In this document: positions 25,353 to 36,896 of the stretch, in pieces
Position numbering within the stretch: the first letter of the stretch is position 1
How the letters are laid out: every line of letters begins with the position of its first letter
Assembly (NCBI GenBank): GCA_030533325.1
Contig: JAUNJJ010000003.1
Coordinates: 41,092 to 105,091, forward strand
DNA: 64,000 nucleotides
Source: Oscillospiraceae bacterium
GTDB lineage: Bacteria; Bacillota; Clostridia; Oscillospirales; Ruminococcaceae
Direction of reading: 5' to 3'
Notes under the pieces: model-generated
The model's input: the letters and a program-made list of their open reading frames with translations, nothing else
Told to the model about the DNA's origin: nothing
The model's database searches: none
Position numbers and translations under genes: made by a program

Positions 25353-28300
25353 ATGAAACTTACAGAAGAACAGATAGAAAGAGCCAGAATGGTAAATCTT
25401 CCGGATTTTCTTATGTCTCACGGTGTTGAACTAAAGAAAACCGGCAGGTCATATGTAATGAAGGAACATGACAGTCTTAATATCAAGGATAACGGTCCGG
25501 GAGAAGCCGGCAAATGGTATCGTTTCAGCACCAGTGAAGGCGGAGACAATATCAGCTTTGTTCAGCAGTACATGAACTGCAGTTTTGTTGAAGCTGTGGA
25601 ACTTCTGAATAATGAACGGTATGACCGTGAGTTTCAGCCGCAGTACAGAAACAGTGAACGCAAAGAAAAAACTGAAAACAGAACGGATATCAGTATTGAT
25701 GAAAACACTGATATGAAACGTGTATTTGCCTATCTGTGCAGCACAAGAGGTCTGAATTCGGATATCATTTCCGAACTTGCATCGCAGGGAAAAATATCGC
25801 AGGAAGCTGTTACAGGTAACATAATTTTTAAAGTGTTCGATGAAAACAATAAGCTGGTCGGTGCTGAGAAAACCGGAACTTCCACACAGCATAAATACAA
25901 AGGAATTGCGACAGGATCTGCAGCCGGATACGGTTTTGAACTGAGTACAGGCAAAGCTGAAAAGACTGTATTCTTTGAAAGCAGTATTGACCTCCTGTCA
26001 TTTTACCAGATGTACAGAAATATACTCGACAATCACAGACTGGTCAGCATGATGGGTGTTAAGCCTTACATCGTTACTGAAACCATGCAGCGATATGGCA
26101 TTCCACCGGAGAATGTTTTTCTTGCATCGGATAATGACAAAGCCGGAAATGAATTTGCAGAAAGGCTGATGCAGGAATATCCGGAAATGAAAAGGATGAA
26201 AACTCCGGACAGATATAAAGACTGGAATGACTATATCAGAAATATACCAAAGGAACAGGAAAAAGCCAAGGAGGAACAGCAGATGGTTACATACGGAAAT
26301 GAAATATGGAACAAAGCTACTGACAATAAAGACAAGTCGCTTGTAACCATGTATGAGGATACTTTTCTTGATCTTCAGAAAAAGCTTGATGAAACGGGAA
26401 TAAACTACTTTGCATATGTCAGAGACAACATAGTTACTATGGCGGTAAACGACAAGGATACTGCATGGCTTAGTAAGATTGCAGACCTTGACAGTCTCAG
26501 CACGAAGAAGTCAGACGTTGAGTACTCCCCGCCTGAAAAAAATGTATTCGGAAACACAGAATACAGATATATTCCTCAGAAAGAATATATTTCACTTGAC
26601 AGCGACTCTGCTCTTAAAATGGCAGATATGCTTAACAGTCAGAATATTTCCTTTTCAGGAAGAGTGTATGCAAACGGCAAAGGAACACTTACAGTAAGCA
26701 GAAGTGACCTTGATGCTGTAAAGGCAATTCAGAATGATCTTGCGGAAATGCGCAAAAACTATGTCACAGTTGAAAAGAAGTCAGAAATAATCGGAAATAC
26801 AGCATACAGGGATATAAAAGAAAAACAGTATGTATACTCTAAACTGACGCCTGAAAAATATATGGAAATCAAACCGGCACTTGATGAAGCCGTTAATTAC
26901 AGCGGTCTGATTCGTGACAGCCGTGTTATATTTACCGTTGATAAGAAGGATTTTCAGCTTTTCAACGATAAAATTGCTGAGCTTACTGTTAAACCGGATA
27001 AGGAAGTCGAAATACGCTCTGACAATACTGCAGAAATCCCTTTTGACAGAAAATTTGCTGATGAAATAAAATCTGTAAAAGAAGAAATGAGTCTGCATGA
27101 CAACCTTATGGAACTTGCTGCTGTTTCAGCTGGCAAAGATGAAGTATATGATTTTCATTTTTCAGAAGATCTCATGGAAGAAATAACGAAAACCGGAAAT
27201 GAAGAATTCATAAATACTCTTATTCCGAACGGTGTTCTTGATGACAGACTTATGATGGAAATCTTTGAAGATGTGTACAAGGAGCTTTTCAGTCAGGGAA
27301 TGGCACTTGCTGCAGAAGAAACCGGAATGGATAACCTGCGCAGACCTGTAAAGCTTCCTGATACGGTTGGAATAAAGTTCACTCAGCATCATCCTTCAAG
27401 TCCGGAACTGGACAGCTTTATCAATGATACAATGGCTGACAAAGAGATTTCATTCGCGCTTGCAAGTGCCGTAATTGAATATCTTGACGATAAACACCGT
27501 TATGAAAGAATTAATGTACCTGAGCTTGAATGGTATCATGAAACCGAATTTGCTCTCAATGTTCTCGTTGACAGCAATCATCTTTCATATTCAGCACGAT
27601 ATGATATTGGCGAAGGAAAATATACCGGCGGCGGTTCGCTCTCTGATTTTATCGCTTACGATGCAAAAGAACTTCACAGCAGAGACAAAATTGACGATAA
27701 TACTCTTTCATTCATTACAGATACTGTTGTTCCGTTCCTTAAGAATCATTCTCAGCTGACAAATGAGGAACAGAAAATTCTCGATGATTTCAAAGCCCGT
27801 CATCCTGTCAGGCAAAGCGAAAGAGAAAGCCGTTCAGAGAAGAATAATATTACTGACAAGGAAGAATCCGGCTCATATTTTCGTATCTATCAGCTGAAAG
27901 ACGGAGATGAATATCATTATACCAGATTTACTGATTATCAGACCAACAAGGATGCAGGAGCAAACCTTAATATCAGCGACTATGACCTGAAATATGAAGA
28001 CAGCTGGGATGAAGTACCTGGCATTTCTTCAGAAATGAAGCTTGATGCGATATATCAAAGATTTAATTTAAATCATCCTAATGATTTTACCGGTCACAGC
28101 CTTTCAGTAAGTGATGTAATTGTAGTCGGAAATGATGATTCACAGACTGCTTATTATGTTGATGATTTCGGATTTACCGATTTTCCGGAGTTTTTCAAAG
28201 AGAAGGAAAAAATAATCTCAAATGAAAATATATCAGAACCTGTCGCAGAGACTGAAAAAAATACAGAACAGGAACAGGATATTTCTGTCGAAAACAGCTG

Positions 28301-31300
28301 GAAAGCATATATCATACCGGATCTCAGTACATGGGCAATCAGTAGTGAAAAGAACACTCCTATCGAGCGTTTCGATAATATTGATGATGCCTTAAAAAGA
28401 TTTTCTGAACTTCGCAAAGAGCCTTACAATTCTGTAAACAAGCCGAATCCGTGGGATAATTCATCAATGGTCCGTCTTACAATAGGACTTGAAAGTACTG
28501 ATGGTGTAAATGCAGCTGATATTGTTCATGTCCGTGACGGTAAAAACTATCTTGTGGATGACTTCACCAGACTGGACAGGATGAATTCACAGCAGAGCTT
28601 TATGGATGCTGTAAAGAAAATAGCTGATACTGTCGGCATTGACCGTATAAACGTATTTAAAAAAGACAAAGACGGAAAATTCCTTCCTCCGAAGGATATT
28701 GAATTCAGCGAGTGGAACAATACATTTTTCAAATATGAACATGTGCCGGATGATGACGATGATCCGGGTTCCGGCTCCGGTCCTGCTGCACCTGCAGCTG
28801 CGGAAAAAAAAGAAGAGTCTGATGACCTTGAAACTGCAAAACAGCTTATAAACAGATTCTGTATTGAGGAATATGATTCTGAAGCTGACTTCTCTGACCT
28901 TACAAATATAGGTCTTGCCTATACAACAAATGATGAGCAGAAAATTCAGGTATCAGCAAATCTTATTGAATTCTCTCTCAATACTTATGTTGGCGGAAAG
29001 CTTGTTGACAGCGAAATGTATGCAAGTATCGCTGATATGAATGAAAATGTCTTTGCAGACATGGACTTCAATGAGCTTATTTCTGCAGGAATGCTTTATG
29101 AGGAGGAAAAGTCTGAAACCCTTGAAGACAAACCGCTGTTTACGGACGCTTCTGTAATAGAGGAAATTCAGAAAAACGAAAAATCTTCTGAAAAAAAGCC
29201 TGAATCAGAAATTATGTCAGGTGATCAGCTCAACATGTTCGGTGACCCTGTTCCCCTTTCATCATCTGACAAAGAAAAACAGAACGAACTTTCTCCGGGA
29301 TTCATTGAAAAATATAATCTTGAAATTGACTTCAGTAAAATAAACTCAGTTTCTCTTGAATATGAGTACGACGAATACGAAGGCGGTATCGACTCTGACG
29401 GTCATGAAAGAAAAGATAACTACAGCCATCACAAAGATGAGATAAAGTTCAGCACAGACGAGCTGAACAATATTATTCGTTATGAAAACGGCGAACTTGG
29501 ATATATAGAAACCGAAGTTACGCTGAGTGAAGCACTTGAGGAAATTGAAAAACACCTTGATGAAGCATCTGAAAATTCCGAAAAATCAGTATATATCTAT
29601 GACAAGGATAATAAGGCTGAGTACATAGATCCTTTAAAACATGAAAAATCTCCTGAAGAAACTCTGAATCCGGTGGAATCAAAGCCGGAACCGGAAAAAC
29701 CGAAAAACTTCGTTATCACAGACGAAAATCTCGGTACAGGCGGAGAAAAAACAAAGTTTCAGAACAATATCCTGGCTATACAGACACTTAAAAATATTGA
29801 AGCTGAAAACCGAAATGCCACACCGGAAGAACAGGAAATCATGTCACGTTATGTCGGCTGGGGCGGACTTGCAAAAGCTTTCGACAAGGAAAATGAAAGC
29901 TGGTCATCAGAATACACTCAGCTAAAGGACTTACTGACACCTGAAGAATACCGTTCAGCTCAGAGTTCCGTACTCGATAGTTACTTTACTGCCCCTGTTA
30001 TTATCGACAGTATCTATGAAGCACTTGATAAATTCGGATTCAAAGGTGGTACTGTTCTTGAACCTTCATGTGGTGTCGGTAATTTTATCGGCAAGATGCC
30101 TGCTGAAATGTCTGAAAACAGCAGTATCCATGCCGTTGAAATCGACAGCCTTACTGCAAGAATGGCAAAACAGCTCTATCCTGAATCAGATATTCAGATA
30201 AAAGGATTTGAAAATACTCAGTTCCAGAACGGCAGCTTTGATGTTGCTGTCGGCAATGTTCCTTTCGGTGAGCTTCCGTTTCCGGATTTGAAATACAATA
30301 CTACAAAACTTCATGACTTTTTCTTTGCTCAGACTATGGATAAGCTCAAAGTCGGAGGAATTGCAGCATTTATTACTTCCAAAGGAACACTTGACAAGAA
30401 GGATGAAAGCTTCAGAAAACAGCTTTCAGACAAAGCTGACCTTATCGGTGCGGTAAGACTTCCGAACAACGCATTTAAGGCTAATGCCGGTACTGAAGTT
30501 ACATCTGATATTATTTTTCTTCAGAAGCGTTCCGAGCCTCCTGCAGAGATTCCTGAGTGGGTGCATCTCAAAAAAAATGAGGACGGTCTCCGTATTAACA
30601 GCTACTTTGCTGACAATCCGGATATGGCTCTCGGAAAAATCGTTGAAGGCAATAAGCTCTACGGCAGAAATGAAGATACCATGTGTATTCCTGTTGAGGG
30701 CGCTGACCTTCGTGAACAGCTGAAACAGGCTGTCTCAAAGCTTTCAGCACAGATTTCTGATATAAAAACAAATGAACTTTATGACAGAAATACTGTCAGT
30801 GCAAATGTTAAGATACCTGAAGAACTGCGTAACTACAGCCTTTTCAAAAACGGTGATGATATCTTTTTCAAGAAAAATGATTTCTCATGTGAAAAGGTCT
30901 GTGATAAAAAGAATGCTCAGTACAAGCGAATGACAGCTTTTATTGACCTTCGTGATACTACAAGAGCACTGATTGAAGCACAGGAACAGAGCAAACCGGA
31001 TTCAGTTATTTCTGCACTGCAGGATAAGCTAAACACTGTCTATGATGATTTTTACAGCAAGTTCGGTCTCATTCACAGTCAGACAAACAAAAGATATTTC
31101 GGAAACGACGTATCATATAATCTCTGTGCAGGTCTTGAAAAGGAATTTGACAAGACAAAGCTTATAGCAAAATCTGATATTTTCACAAGCAGGACTATAC
31201 AACCGCCGAGAGCTGCTGAACATGTTGATACAGCACTTGAAGCACTCACACTGTCTGTTGCTGAACGTGCATCTGTAAACTTTGAATATATGTCTGCTCT

Positions 31301-32795
31301 TACCGGAATGTCCGAGCATGAACTGAAGAATGAACTTGCAGGCGAAATATTTAAGGTGCCGGGAACTGAAAACACATATCAGACTGCAAGTGAATATCTT
31401 TCAGGAGATATTCGTAAAAAGCTTAATATTGCTGAAAAAGTCGCTTCATACAATCCGGAGTTCAATATCAATGTTACTGCACTGAAGAACTCATTGCCTG
31501 AACCACTCAAAGCCGGTGACATTGATATAAAAATAGGTGCGACATGGCTTGATCCTAAGATATATGAGCAGTTTCTTTACGAAACTCTTAATACTCCAAG
31601 GGAAAACCGTTCAGACTACAAGGGACACCTGTTCTGGAAAAAGCCGACTACCATTACTGTTGACTATTCCGAACACACAGGTATGTGGCATATAGACAAC
31701 AAGCGTGCTGATCCGAGTATTGCTTCTTCAAGAGACTTCGGTTCAGCTAAGATGAATGCCTATGAGATTATGGAACAGCTTCTTAATCTCAAAGAGCCTA
31801 AGATTCACAAAAAGGAACAGTACCGTGATCCTGTAACCGGAGAAGAAAAAGAACGGTCTGTTATTGATATTGATGCTACAAGAATTGTTCAGAAAAAGGC
31901 TGAGAAAATAAAGAACGAGTTTAAGAAGTGGATTTTCAAAGATCCGCAGAGACGTGAACAGCTTGTTGACAAATACAATGAGCTTTTCAATTCCATTCGT
32001 CCCCGTGAATATGACGGTTCAAATCTTTCTTTTCCAATGATGAATTCTTCAATAGAACTTCATTCTCATCAGAAAAACGCTATTGCTCATGCTATGTTCG
32101 GTGGAAATACTCTGTTTGCTCACTGTGTTGGCGCAGGCAAAACTTATGAAATGATTGCAACTGCAATGGAAAGCAAACGTCTTGGTCTGTGTACAAAATC
32201 CCTTTTTGCCGTACCAAATCATCTTACAGAACAGATTGGCGATGACTTTCAGAAACTTTATCCTTCTGCCAATATACTTGTTGCTACCAAAAAGGATTTT
32301 CAGAAGGAAAACCGTCAGCAGCTTTTCGCAAAAATAGCAACCGGAAACTTTGATGCAGTCATTATCGGTCACTCTCAGCTCGGAATGATTCCTGTCTCAA
32401 AGGAACGTCAGATAAATACTATCCAGAGTCAGATTGATGATATTGTTGCCGGTATTGAGGAAATGAGAAAAAATGATGGCGGCAGATTTCAGATAAAAGC
32501 TATGGAGAGAACAAAGAAATCCCTTGAAAAGCAGCTTGACAAACTTCAGAAGAATCATGATGACACAATAAATTTTGAACAGCTCGGCATAGACAAACTG
32601 TTCATTGACGAAGCTCATGAATTCAAGAACCTTTTTACGCCTACTAAACTTACCAATGTATCAGGTATTTCAAATACAGCTTCACAGAAAGCACTTGACC
32701 TGTTTATGAAATGCAGATACCTTGATGAGAAAACAGGCGGAAAAGGTGTGGTTCTTGCGACAGGTACGCCCAACGCACCACCTTATCAACACTAA
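25353..32795 (+). pseudogene. Giant TOPRIM/methylase/SNF2-helicase protein, 5' part, interrupted by IME1
   Basis: The reading frame runs 2480 codons; about 2471 are native. In order: CHC2-like primase zinc-finger fold lacking the cysteines (1-90), DUF3991/TOPRIM region (FFESSIDLLS near 208, ASDNDKAGNEF near 260), several alpha-beta modules (about 335-550), YodL-like regions (near 840-950), a methyltransferase core (VLEPSCGVGNF near 1568, VAVGNVPFG near 1632), then an SF2 helicase with HCVGAGKTYEM near 2258, FIDEAHEFKN near 2415 and LATGTP near 2470. There the gene is cut by IME1 (core AC at 32766-32767) and ends nine residues later. The helicase resumes at 53951. Such proteins are ICE accessories, often called SNF2/LtrC-like. 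Confidence 0.9.
32768..32790 (+). repeat. IME1 left terminal inverted repeat (att arm)
   Basis: 23 bases directly inside the AC core, ending in CACCTTATCAAC. They match the right arm (53928-53950) at 19 of 23 positions in inverted orientation, as expected for the two half-sites of a serine-integrase attP. Confidence 0.85.
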
Positions 32796-32819
32796 AAAAT
32801 ACCGAAATTCCGCACTTTT

Positions 32820-34373
32820 TCAAATGCTGAATTTCACCTCGATACCTGTTTCATCGGATATAAGCACGACATCAATCATAGCTGCCGCTACATCGTGCTT
32901 TTCCTGAACCGTCAGTTTATCCCACTGCTTCATAGGTTCTTCCAAAGGCTTTGTGTCGATCGCTTTACGCTTACGGCACATAGTCTGCATTTTTTTATCA
33001 AGCTCCGATTTCTGTTCGTGCAGGGCGCTCACACGCTTCTGAATGTAGTCAAAGAGTACGCTGTCCGCATCAGCGAGCTTCTCCATGAGCTTCTGGATCT
33101 CGCCGTCAATGCGAATGATCTCCGTCTTGATACTCTCTGTTTCGGTGTCGGGCTTGCTTTCCTCACGCTTTGTGATTTTGAGCTGTTCGATACGCTTCTG
33201 CATTTCTTTCAGCACAGCGTCCTCGACCTGTCTCGGCTTTAACTGAATGGGTGGAGTGGGACAGCCGTTCAGCGTGAACTTGCCGTAGTCGATGAAGCGA
33301 TGATACATAACACCTTTTCTGTTCGCACAGTGATTGAAGTGCATCGCATAGCCACAGCAGGCACATTTCACCATACCCACAAGCCAAGAGTTCATAGCCT
33401 TGCCGTTTGTCGGGAACTTGCTTTGGTGCGACTTCCGGTCCTGCACCCTCAGCCACGTTTCTGCAGGCACAAGCCCCTCATGGTAGGCTACCTTGACGAA
33501 ATGCGTATCATCAAGCCCAGCGTGAACGAATAAGCCGTGAATACCGTCATAGGCTTCAATATCGTCAATCATTTCATATCCTTTGGAAAGAAAATAGCGG
33601 TAGACCTCTTTATCCGCACGGACATACAGCGGATTCTCAAGAATACGGCTCAGGTGTGACCTGTCAAGATTGGAAATGCCTGTTTTCGTGCGTGGTGTCG
33701 GTCTTGAAGCATTGATACCGTTCTCCGTCATGTAGCGGATAATATCGGTCAGAGAGTTCTCAGGGTGCTGATACAGGTCATACGCCACACGCACCGCCTC
33801 AGCATTCTCCGAGGGAACAAGCACCGAGCCTGTCTTGCCGTTAATTGTTCTTCTTTCGGGAGTATAGCCGAACTGAACTTTACCACCCTGATAAAAGCCC
33901 GTTTCTCTTGCCTTAGTCTGGAAAGCATCAGCCACTCTTGCGGCGATCGTCTCACGCTCAAACTCCGCAAAATTCAGCAGATTGTTCCTCATCATACGTC
34001 CTTCTTTTGTCTCCGTATTGAACGGCTCAGAGAGCGAGTAGACAGTCACACCGTAGCGGTCAAGCTCGTCTGTGATGTTGAGATATTCACGCATATTTCT
34101 GCTGAAACGGTCGTACTTTTTCACGATGATTCTGCTAATAAGCCCCTCACGGGCATCGCTCATCATCTGCATAAATGCGGGACGGTGCATCACATCTTTG
34201 CCCGACTTGCCGTCATCGCAATAGATACGATAATCACTGTCACCGACAAACTTGATACACTCCTCCTTCTGTGCGGAAATGGACAGCGAATTGTTGCCCT
34301 TATCCTTGTCGCTGACGGAACGGCGTACATAGATCGCCGTGATACCGTCATTTGTTTTCGTTGTTCTTTTCAT
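32820..34373 (-). CDS. Large serine recombinase of IME1
   Basis: 517 residues. The catalytic domain starts ITAIYVRRSVSDKD with the nucleophilic Ser, followed by DDGKSGKDVMHRPAFMQMM and KYDRFSRN, with the conserved arginines. Recombinase domain: GFYQGGKVQFGYTPERR. A zinc-ribbon has CACCGYAMHF and a later Cys in NGCPTPP. A coiled coil lies near residues 400-470. It integrates and excises the element by recombining attP with an attB inside helicase genes. The gene sits at the extreme left end reading outward, 53 bases from the core, with an autoregulatory-looking promoter upstream. Confidence 0.95.
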   Translation of the reverse strand: MKRTTKTNDGITAIYVRRSVSDKDKGNNSLSISAQKEECIKFVGDSDYRIYCDDGKSGKDVMHRPAFMQMMSDAREGLISRIIVKKYDRFSRNMREYLNITDELDRYGVTVYSLSEPFNTETKEGRMMRNNLLNFAEFERETIAARVADAFQTKARETGFYQGGKVQFGYTPERRTINGKTGSVLVPSENAEAVRVAYDLYQHPENSLTDIIRYMTENGINASRPTPRTKTGISNLDRSHLSRILENPLYVRADKEVYRYFLSKGYEMIDDIEAYDGIHGLFVHAGLDDTHFVKVAYHEGLVPAETWLRVQDRKSHQSKFPTNGKAMNSWLVGMVKCACCGYAMHFNHCANRKGVMYHRFIDYGKFTLNGCPTPPIQLKPRQVEDAVLKEMQKRIEQLKITKREESKPDTETESIKTEIIRIDGEIQKLMEKLADADSVLFDYIQKRVSALHEQKSELDKKMQTMCRKRKAIDTKPLEEPMKQWDKLTVQEKHDVAAAMIDVVLISDETGIEVKFSI

Positions 34374-34399
34374 TGCTGACCTCCAATTGCGTTTGCAAT

Positions 34400-34451
34400 C
34401 GGACGGTTGGTTTTACATCTATATCATAGCGCAACCGTCCGAAAATTGCAA
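34400..34451 (-). promoter_or_regulatory. Promoter and inverted-repeat operator of IME1 serine recombinase
   Basis: On the minus strand TTGCAA (34451-34446) and TATGAT (34428-34423) are 17 bases apart. CGGACGGTTG (34400-34409) and CAACCGTCCG (34432-34441) form a perfect 10-bp inverted repeat flanking the -10 box. The -10 is preceded by GCGC, as in the other IME promoters. Repression by a dimer bound at the two arms is likely. Confidence 0.7.
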
Positions 34452-34494
34452 CAGCATAATCGTAACTGTAATTCTTTTTCGGCAGATTGCCAGA

Positions 34495-34683
34495 TCATTC
34501 ACTTGTTTCTTCTGTTCCGTTGCGGCGCATTGCACCGAGGAAAATATCGTACATCTTGTTGATCTTCTGCTGTCTGATAGTATCATTCACATTGTCGGGA
34601 TAAGTTACCCTGACTTTGATACCCTCATCAGACACATAGTCAACTGCCTTCTCTCTTTTCTCTACGGCAGATGTTGTATTCAA
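34495..34683 (-). CDS. TnpW-like small protein (IME1)
   Basis: 62 residues from a TTG start 8 bases after AAAGGA. The segment IKVRVTYPDNVNDTIRQQKINKMYDIFLGAM fits the short TnpW proteins encoded next to large serine recombinases in Tn4451-type elements: a strand with alternating hydrophobics, then a helix. IME2 has an equivalent at 56399-56593. Role unknown, possibly recombination directionality. Confidence 0.6.
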   Translation of the reverse strand: MNTTSAVEKREKAVDYVSDEGIKVRVTYPDNVNDTIRQQKINKMYDIFLGAMRRNGTEETSE

Positions 34684-34687
34684 ATTT

Positions 34688-35173
34688 TTAGTCCTTTCCG
34701 ACAGCTTTATCTTTCTCGCTGTCTGTCATTTCGGGTTTTGTTATCAGCATCATAGCATCTCTCAGCTCATGCTGAATTGTGAAAGTATCGCAGTACCAGT
34801 TATCGACATATCGCTTGCAGACGGCAAGCTGAATGTCAAGAGGTCTGTGCCTAAGTGTACCCTCTGTCATACGCAGAAGCTTTGCGACGGCAGGCAGGAA
34901 ATAAAGGCAGTCATCGCCCTTATGCTCCGCTATCTCATTACGCTGTACGGCATACTTGTCCGAGGTGAATTTTGCAATTATTTCATCAACGGACTCCTTG
35001 TAAATGCCGTCATAGTTGAACAGCATACGCTCTTTGTCGAAACGCCCTTTGAACGGGATACCGCTTGCGGCGAGGGCAATGCTTATCAGCTTTCCCTTGT
35101 CAGAATTTATTGAAACATATTCCTTGTTGTTGCTCTCATAATCGTCACCAACAAGAAAAACATATTCATTCAT
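34688..35173 (-). CDS. IME1 accessory protein, homologue of an ICE protein
   Basis: 161 residues with good GGGGG ribosome site. N-terminal alpha-beta module (LISIALAASGIPFKGRFDK, then MLFNYDGIY and DEIIAKF) and C-terminal block (FLPAVAKLL, RPLDIQLAVCKRY, WYCDTFTIQHEL) parallel the ICE protein at 23420-23902 segment by segment. No counterpart is seen in the visible part of IME2. Function unknown; carriage of a host-ICE gene homologue suggests a role in using or modulating the ICE. Confidence 0.65.
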   Translation of the reverse strand: MNEYVFLVGDDYESNNKEYVSINSDKGKLISIALAASGIPFKGRFDKERMLFNYDGIYKESVDEIIAKFTSDKYAVQRNEIAEHKGDDCLYFLPAVAKLLRMTEGTLRHRPLDIQLAVCKRYVDNWYCDTFTIQHELRDAMMLITKPEMTDSEKDKAVGKD

Positions 35174-35189
35174 TCAAAGCCCCCTTTCA

Positions 35190-35519
35190 TCAATCCTCGT
35201 CAAACAGAGTACGGGGAGAATCCTCATACAAAGTAGCCTTGTCCTTATCCGCAGGAGCGCTGTCCGTCAAACTATCAATATCCGAATCGGACATACCGCC
35301 GTCACGGAGCTTTTCAAGCTGGTCATGCTCACGCTCGATAGCGGAGAACAGGTCTTTGCCGCTCAGCTTATACTTGCTTGCAAGAGCTGTCAGGTAGAGC
35401 TTGTTGTACTCCTCCGTTTCCTTGTCGAGCTGTGCCTGTTCCTCAGCGATAGTTTTCTCACGCTTTGCGATCTTCTTTTCGAGCTTCGCCAGCTTGTCAG
35501 CGATAGAAGTCGTAGCCAT
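35190..35519 (-). CDS. IME1 coiled-coil accessory protein
   Basis: 109 residues: a heptad-type coiled coil (residues 5-50, LAKLEKKIAKREKTIAEEQAQL), then a C-terminal block LKLRDGGMSDSDIDSLTDS-like (EKLRDGGMSDSDIDSLTDS) and a final acidic FDED. The same GMS..DI..L.DS block and FDE end occur in the IME2 protein at 56737-57171. It is first in the operon that continues through the 161-residue protein and TnpW-like gene towards the recombinase. Confidence 0.7.
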   Translation of the reverse strand: MATTSIADKLAKLEKKIAKREKTIAEEQAQLDKETEEYNKLYLTALASKYKLSGKDLFSAIEREHDQLEKLRDGGMSDSDIDSLTDSAPADKDKATLYEDSPRTLFDED

Positions 35520-35575
35520 ATCATCACCACCATTCTGAAATTTTAGTCGAGCCTATACTTAAGCCCCACACTAAA

Positions 35576-35625
35576 ATTATAGCGCACTTTCGGGGTGAAA
35601 GTCTATTCGCAGTGCGCATGAACTT
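35576..35625 (-). promoter_or_regulatory. Promoter plus 25-bp repeat shared with IME2
   Basis: On the minus strand TAGACT (35605-35600) and TATAAT (35581-35576) are 18 bases apart, with GCGC before the -10. The 25 bases at 35601-35625, covering the -35 and upstream, are identical to 57251-57275 in IME2. Such conservation upstream of the -35 suggests a shared regulator site. Confidence 0.7.
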
Positions 35626-35690
35626 GGGTGCGCCATAAAACTTTTCTTATCGTGAAAATGTTATGGGGAATTTTGAAACGGGCAGGCATA

Positions 35691-35726
35691 GAAAAAGCTG
35701 CGGAGCGGAGAACGCTTCACAGCTTC
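35691..35726 (-). terminator. Terminator shared by both IMEs (IME1 copy)
   Basis: AAGCTG and CAGCTT arms enclose an inner AGCG/CGCT stem, with a T run on the minus strand. The sequence is nearly identical to 57325-57360. It ends the passenger operon just upstream. Confidence 0.6.
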
Positions 35727-35753
35727 GGAAGATATTTAATTATAAGGATAATA

Positions 35754-36386
35754 TCAATTGATTTCAATCTTATCATCTGTTTCATCATTTTTGGAGCTTA
35801 TTATGTCTTCGGTAGATGATTGTAAAGATTGAGTTGATTTGTAGTAGATAACTGTAGAAGTAGAAATAAGTAATTGAAATACATGACCAATTGTATCTGG
35901 GACTGTTATTAAAGCTAAAAGAATCAAAATGAAAGAATATACTGCTGTACCAGTACACCAGTGTCGCCCATTTGCAATTCCTATCCCCAACCCTCCTGCA
36001 ATCAGCGATAGAATTGCTATTCCAATATTTATCATAACAGCAAGATACATGAATATAGCCCCAAGAGCATTTAATCCTGGAAGTGCTGTGTCGGGGCTTG
36101 ATTGCAGTTCCGATGCAGAAGTGTAAACAAAGTACGAAATAAGTATTAAACCAAGCGATGATGTTAATGTTGCGATTGAAACAATTTTAAGAAACGTTTT
36201 GATTGAACAGTTAAAAGCTAAAAACAATGCAGTCGCTATGATACCTAACGGTGTGATAAGATAAACCAATAGTTCCAAATAATTATGCAAATGAATATAT
36301 TTATTTACAACCGGAACAGAAATCAACAACCCGATAAACAATAACAGAACACTTAATAGTATCCTTTCTTTAGAGAGTTTATTCAT
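35754..36386 (-). CDS. Hypothetical polytopic membrane protein (IME1 passenger)
   Basis: 210 residues from ATG 36386 after GAGGTG. Five or so hydrophobic helices are visible (ILLSVLLLFIGLLISV, LLVYLITPLGIIATALFLAF, IVSIATLTSSLGLILISYFVY, FMYLAVMINIGIAILSLIAGG, FILILLALITVPDTIGHVFQLL) with an acidic C-terminal tail. AT-richer than the flanking IME genes. It occupies the same slot as the PIN toxin-antitoxin pair of IME2. No family recognised; immunity or stress functions are possible but unsupported. Confidence 0.65.
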   Translation of the reverse strand: MNKLSKERILLSVLLLFIGLLISVPVVNKYIHLHNYLELLVYLITPLGIIATALFLAFNCSIKTFLKIVSIATLTSSLGLILISYFVYTSASELQSSPDTALPGLNALGAIFMYLAVMINIGIAILSLIAGGLGIGIANGRHWCTGTAVYSFILILLALITVPDTIGHVFQLLISTSTVIYYKSTQSLQSSTEDIISSKNDETDDKIEIN

Positions 36387-36529
36387 GGAAACACCTCGTG
36401 AATCATTACATATAATCAAGCCGAATGCTTACTCCTACATATTCATTATAGCATACTGCCCCCGAAAATGCAATCCCATTTTCAAAAAATCCACCCTCTG
36501 AAATCCCCGTCATCATCAACAGAAATCTC

Positions 36530-36775
36530 GTGCCCCAACTATGCAAGAGGGAGAATCGTCATGAACAAACTGTAAACTTTTCAGAGAATCATGAGCATTC
36601 TCTCAAAAACGTCGGTAGTAAAGTAGAAGGGTATTTTCATGGGCGGTCAGGCAGAGCAAAATTTGAATGTAACGATAAGCATATCGACATTCAAAATCGG
36701 CTCAGGGAGAGCCGAACGGAAGGTTTCACCAGACTGCCGCCCACCCAGCATCATAACTGCGCCGAAGCCCAGTAA
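36530..36775 (+). other. Conserved structured noncoding region upstream of mob genes (IME1)
   Basis: Lies in a 635-base stretch without a convincing gene (36387-37021). From 36547 to 36630 it is similar to 58308-58395 of IME2, including a hairpin whose arms differ yet still pair (AGAGAAT...ATTCTCT here). Further on are TTTGAATGT...ACATTCAAA (near 36660-36700) and CGGCTC...GAGCCG stems, enclosed by GGGCGG and CCGCCC. A short frame with RENRHEQ...NFSE is conserved too, but similarity extends outside it. Confidence 0.5.
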
Positions 36776-36896
36776 AATACTCTCAGAGCCGTGCGGATAC
36801 AGAGAAAGTCGCATAGCTCCAATCACGCAGGAGCGTGAAAAATAGCCGTGAAACGGCAAAAAACAAGTGAGGGCGTGAAACGCCCGATCAATTTTC

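Noticed and set aside
33765..34379. 204-codon open frame opposite the IME1 serine recombinase
   Set aside because: It is the mirror of a conserved recombinase gene, with composition explained by the other strand.
36530..36775. Small protein gene with RENRHEQ in IME1 (and 58296-58538 in IME2)
   Set aside because: The frame is partly conserved but lacks a ribosome site, the C termini are unrelated, and nucleotide similarity continues outside it; treated as structured noncoding DNA.
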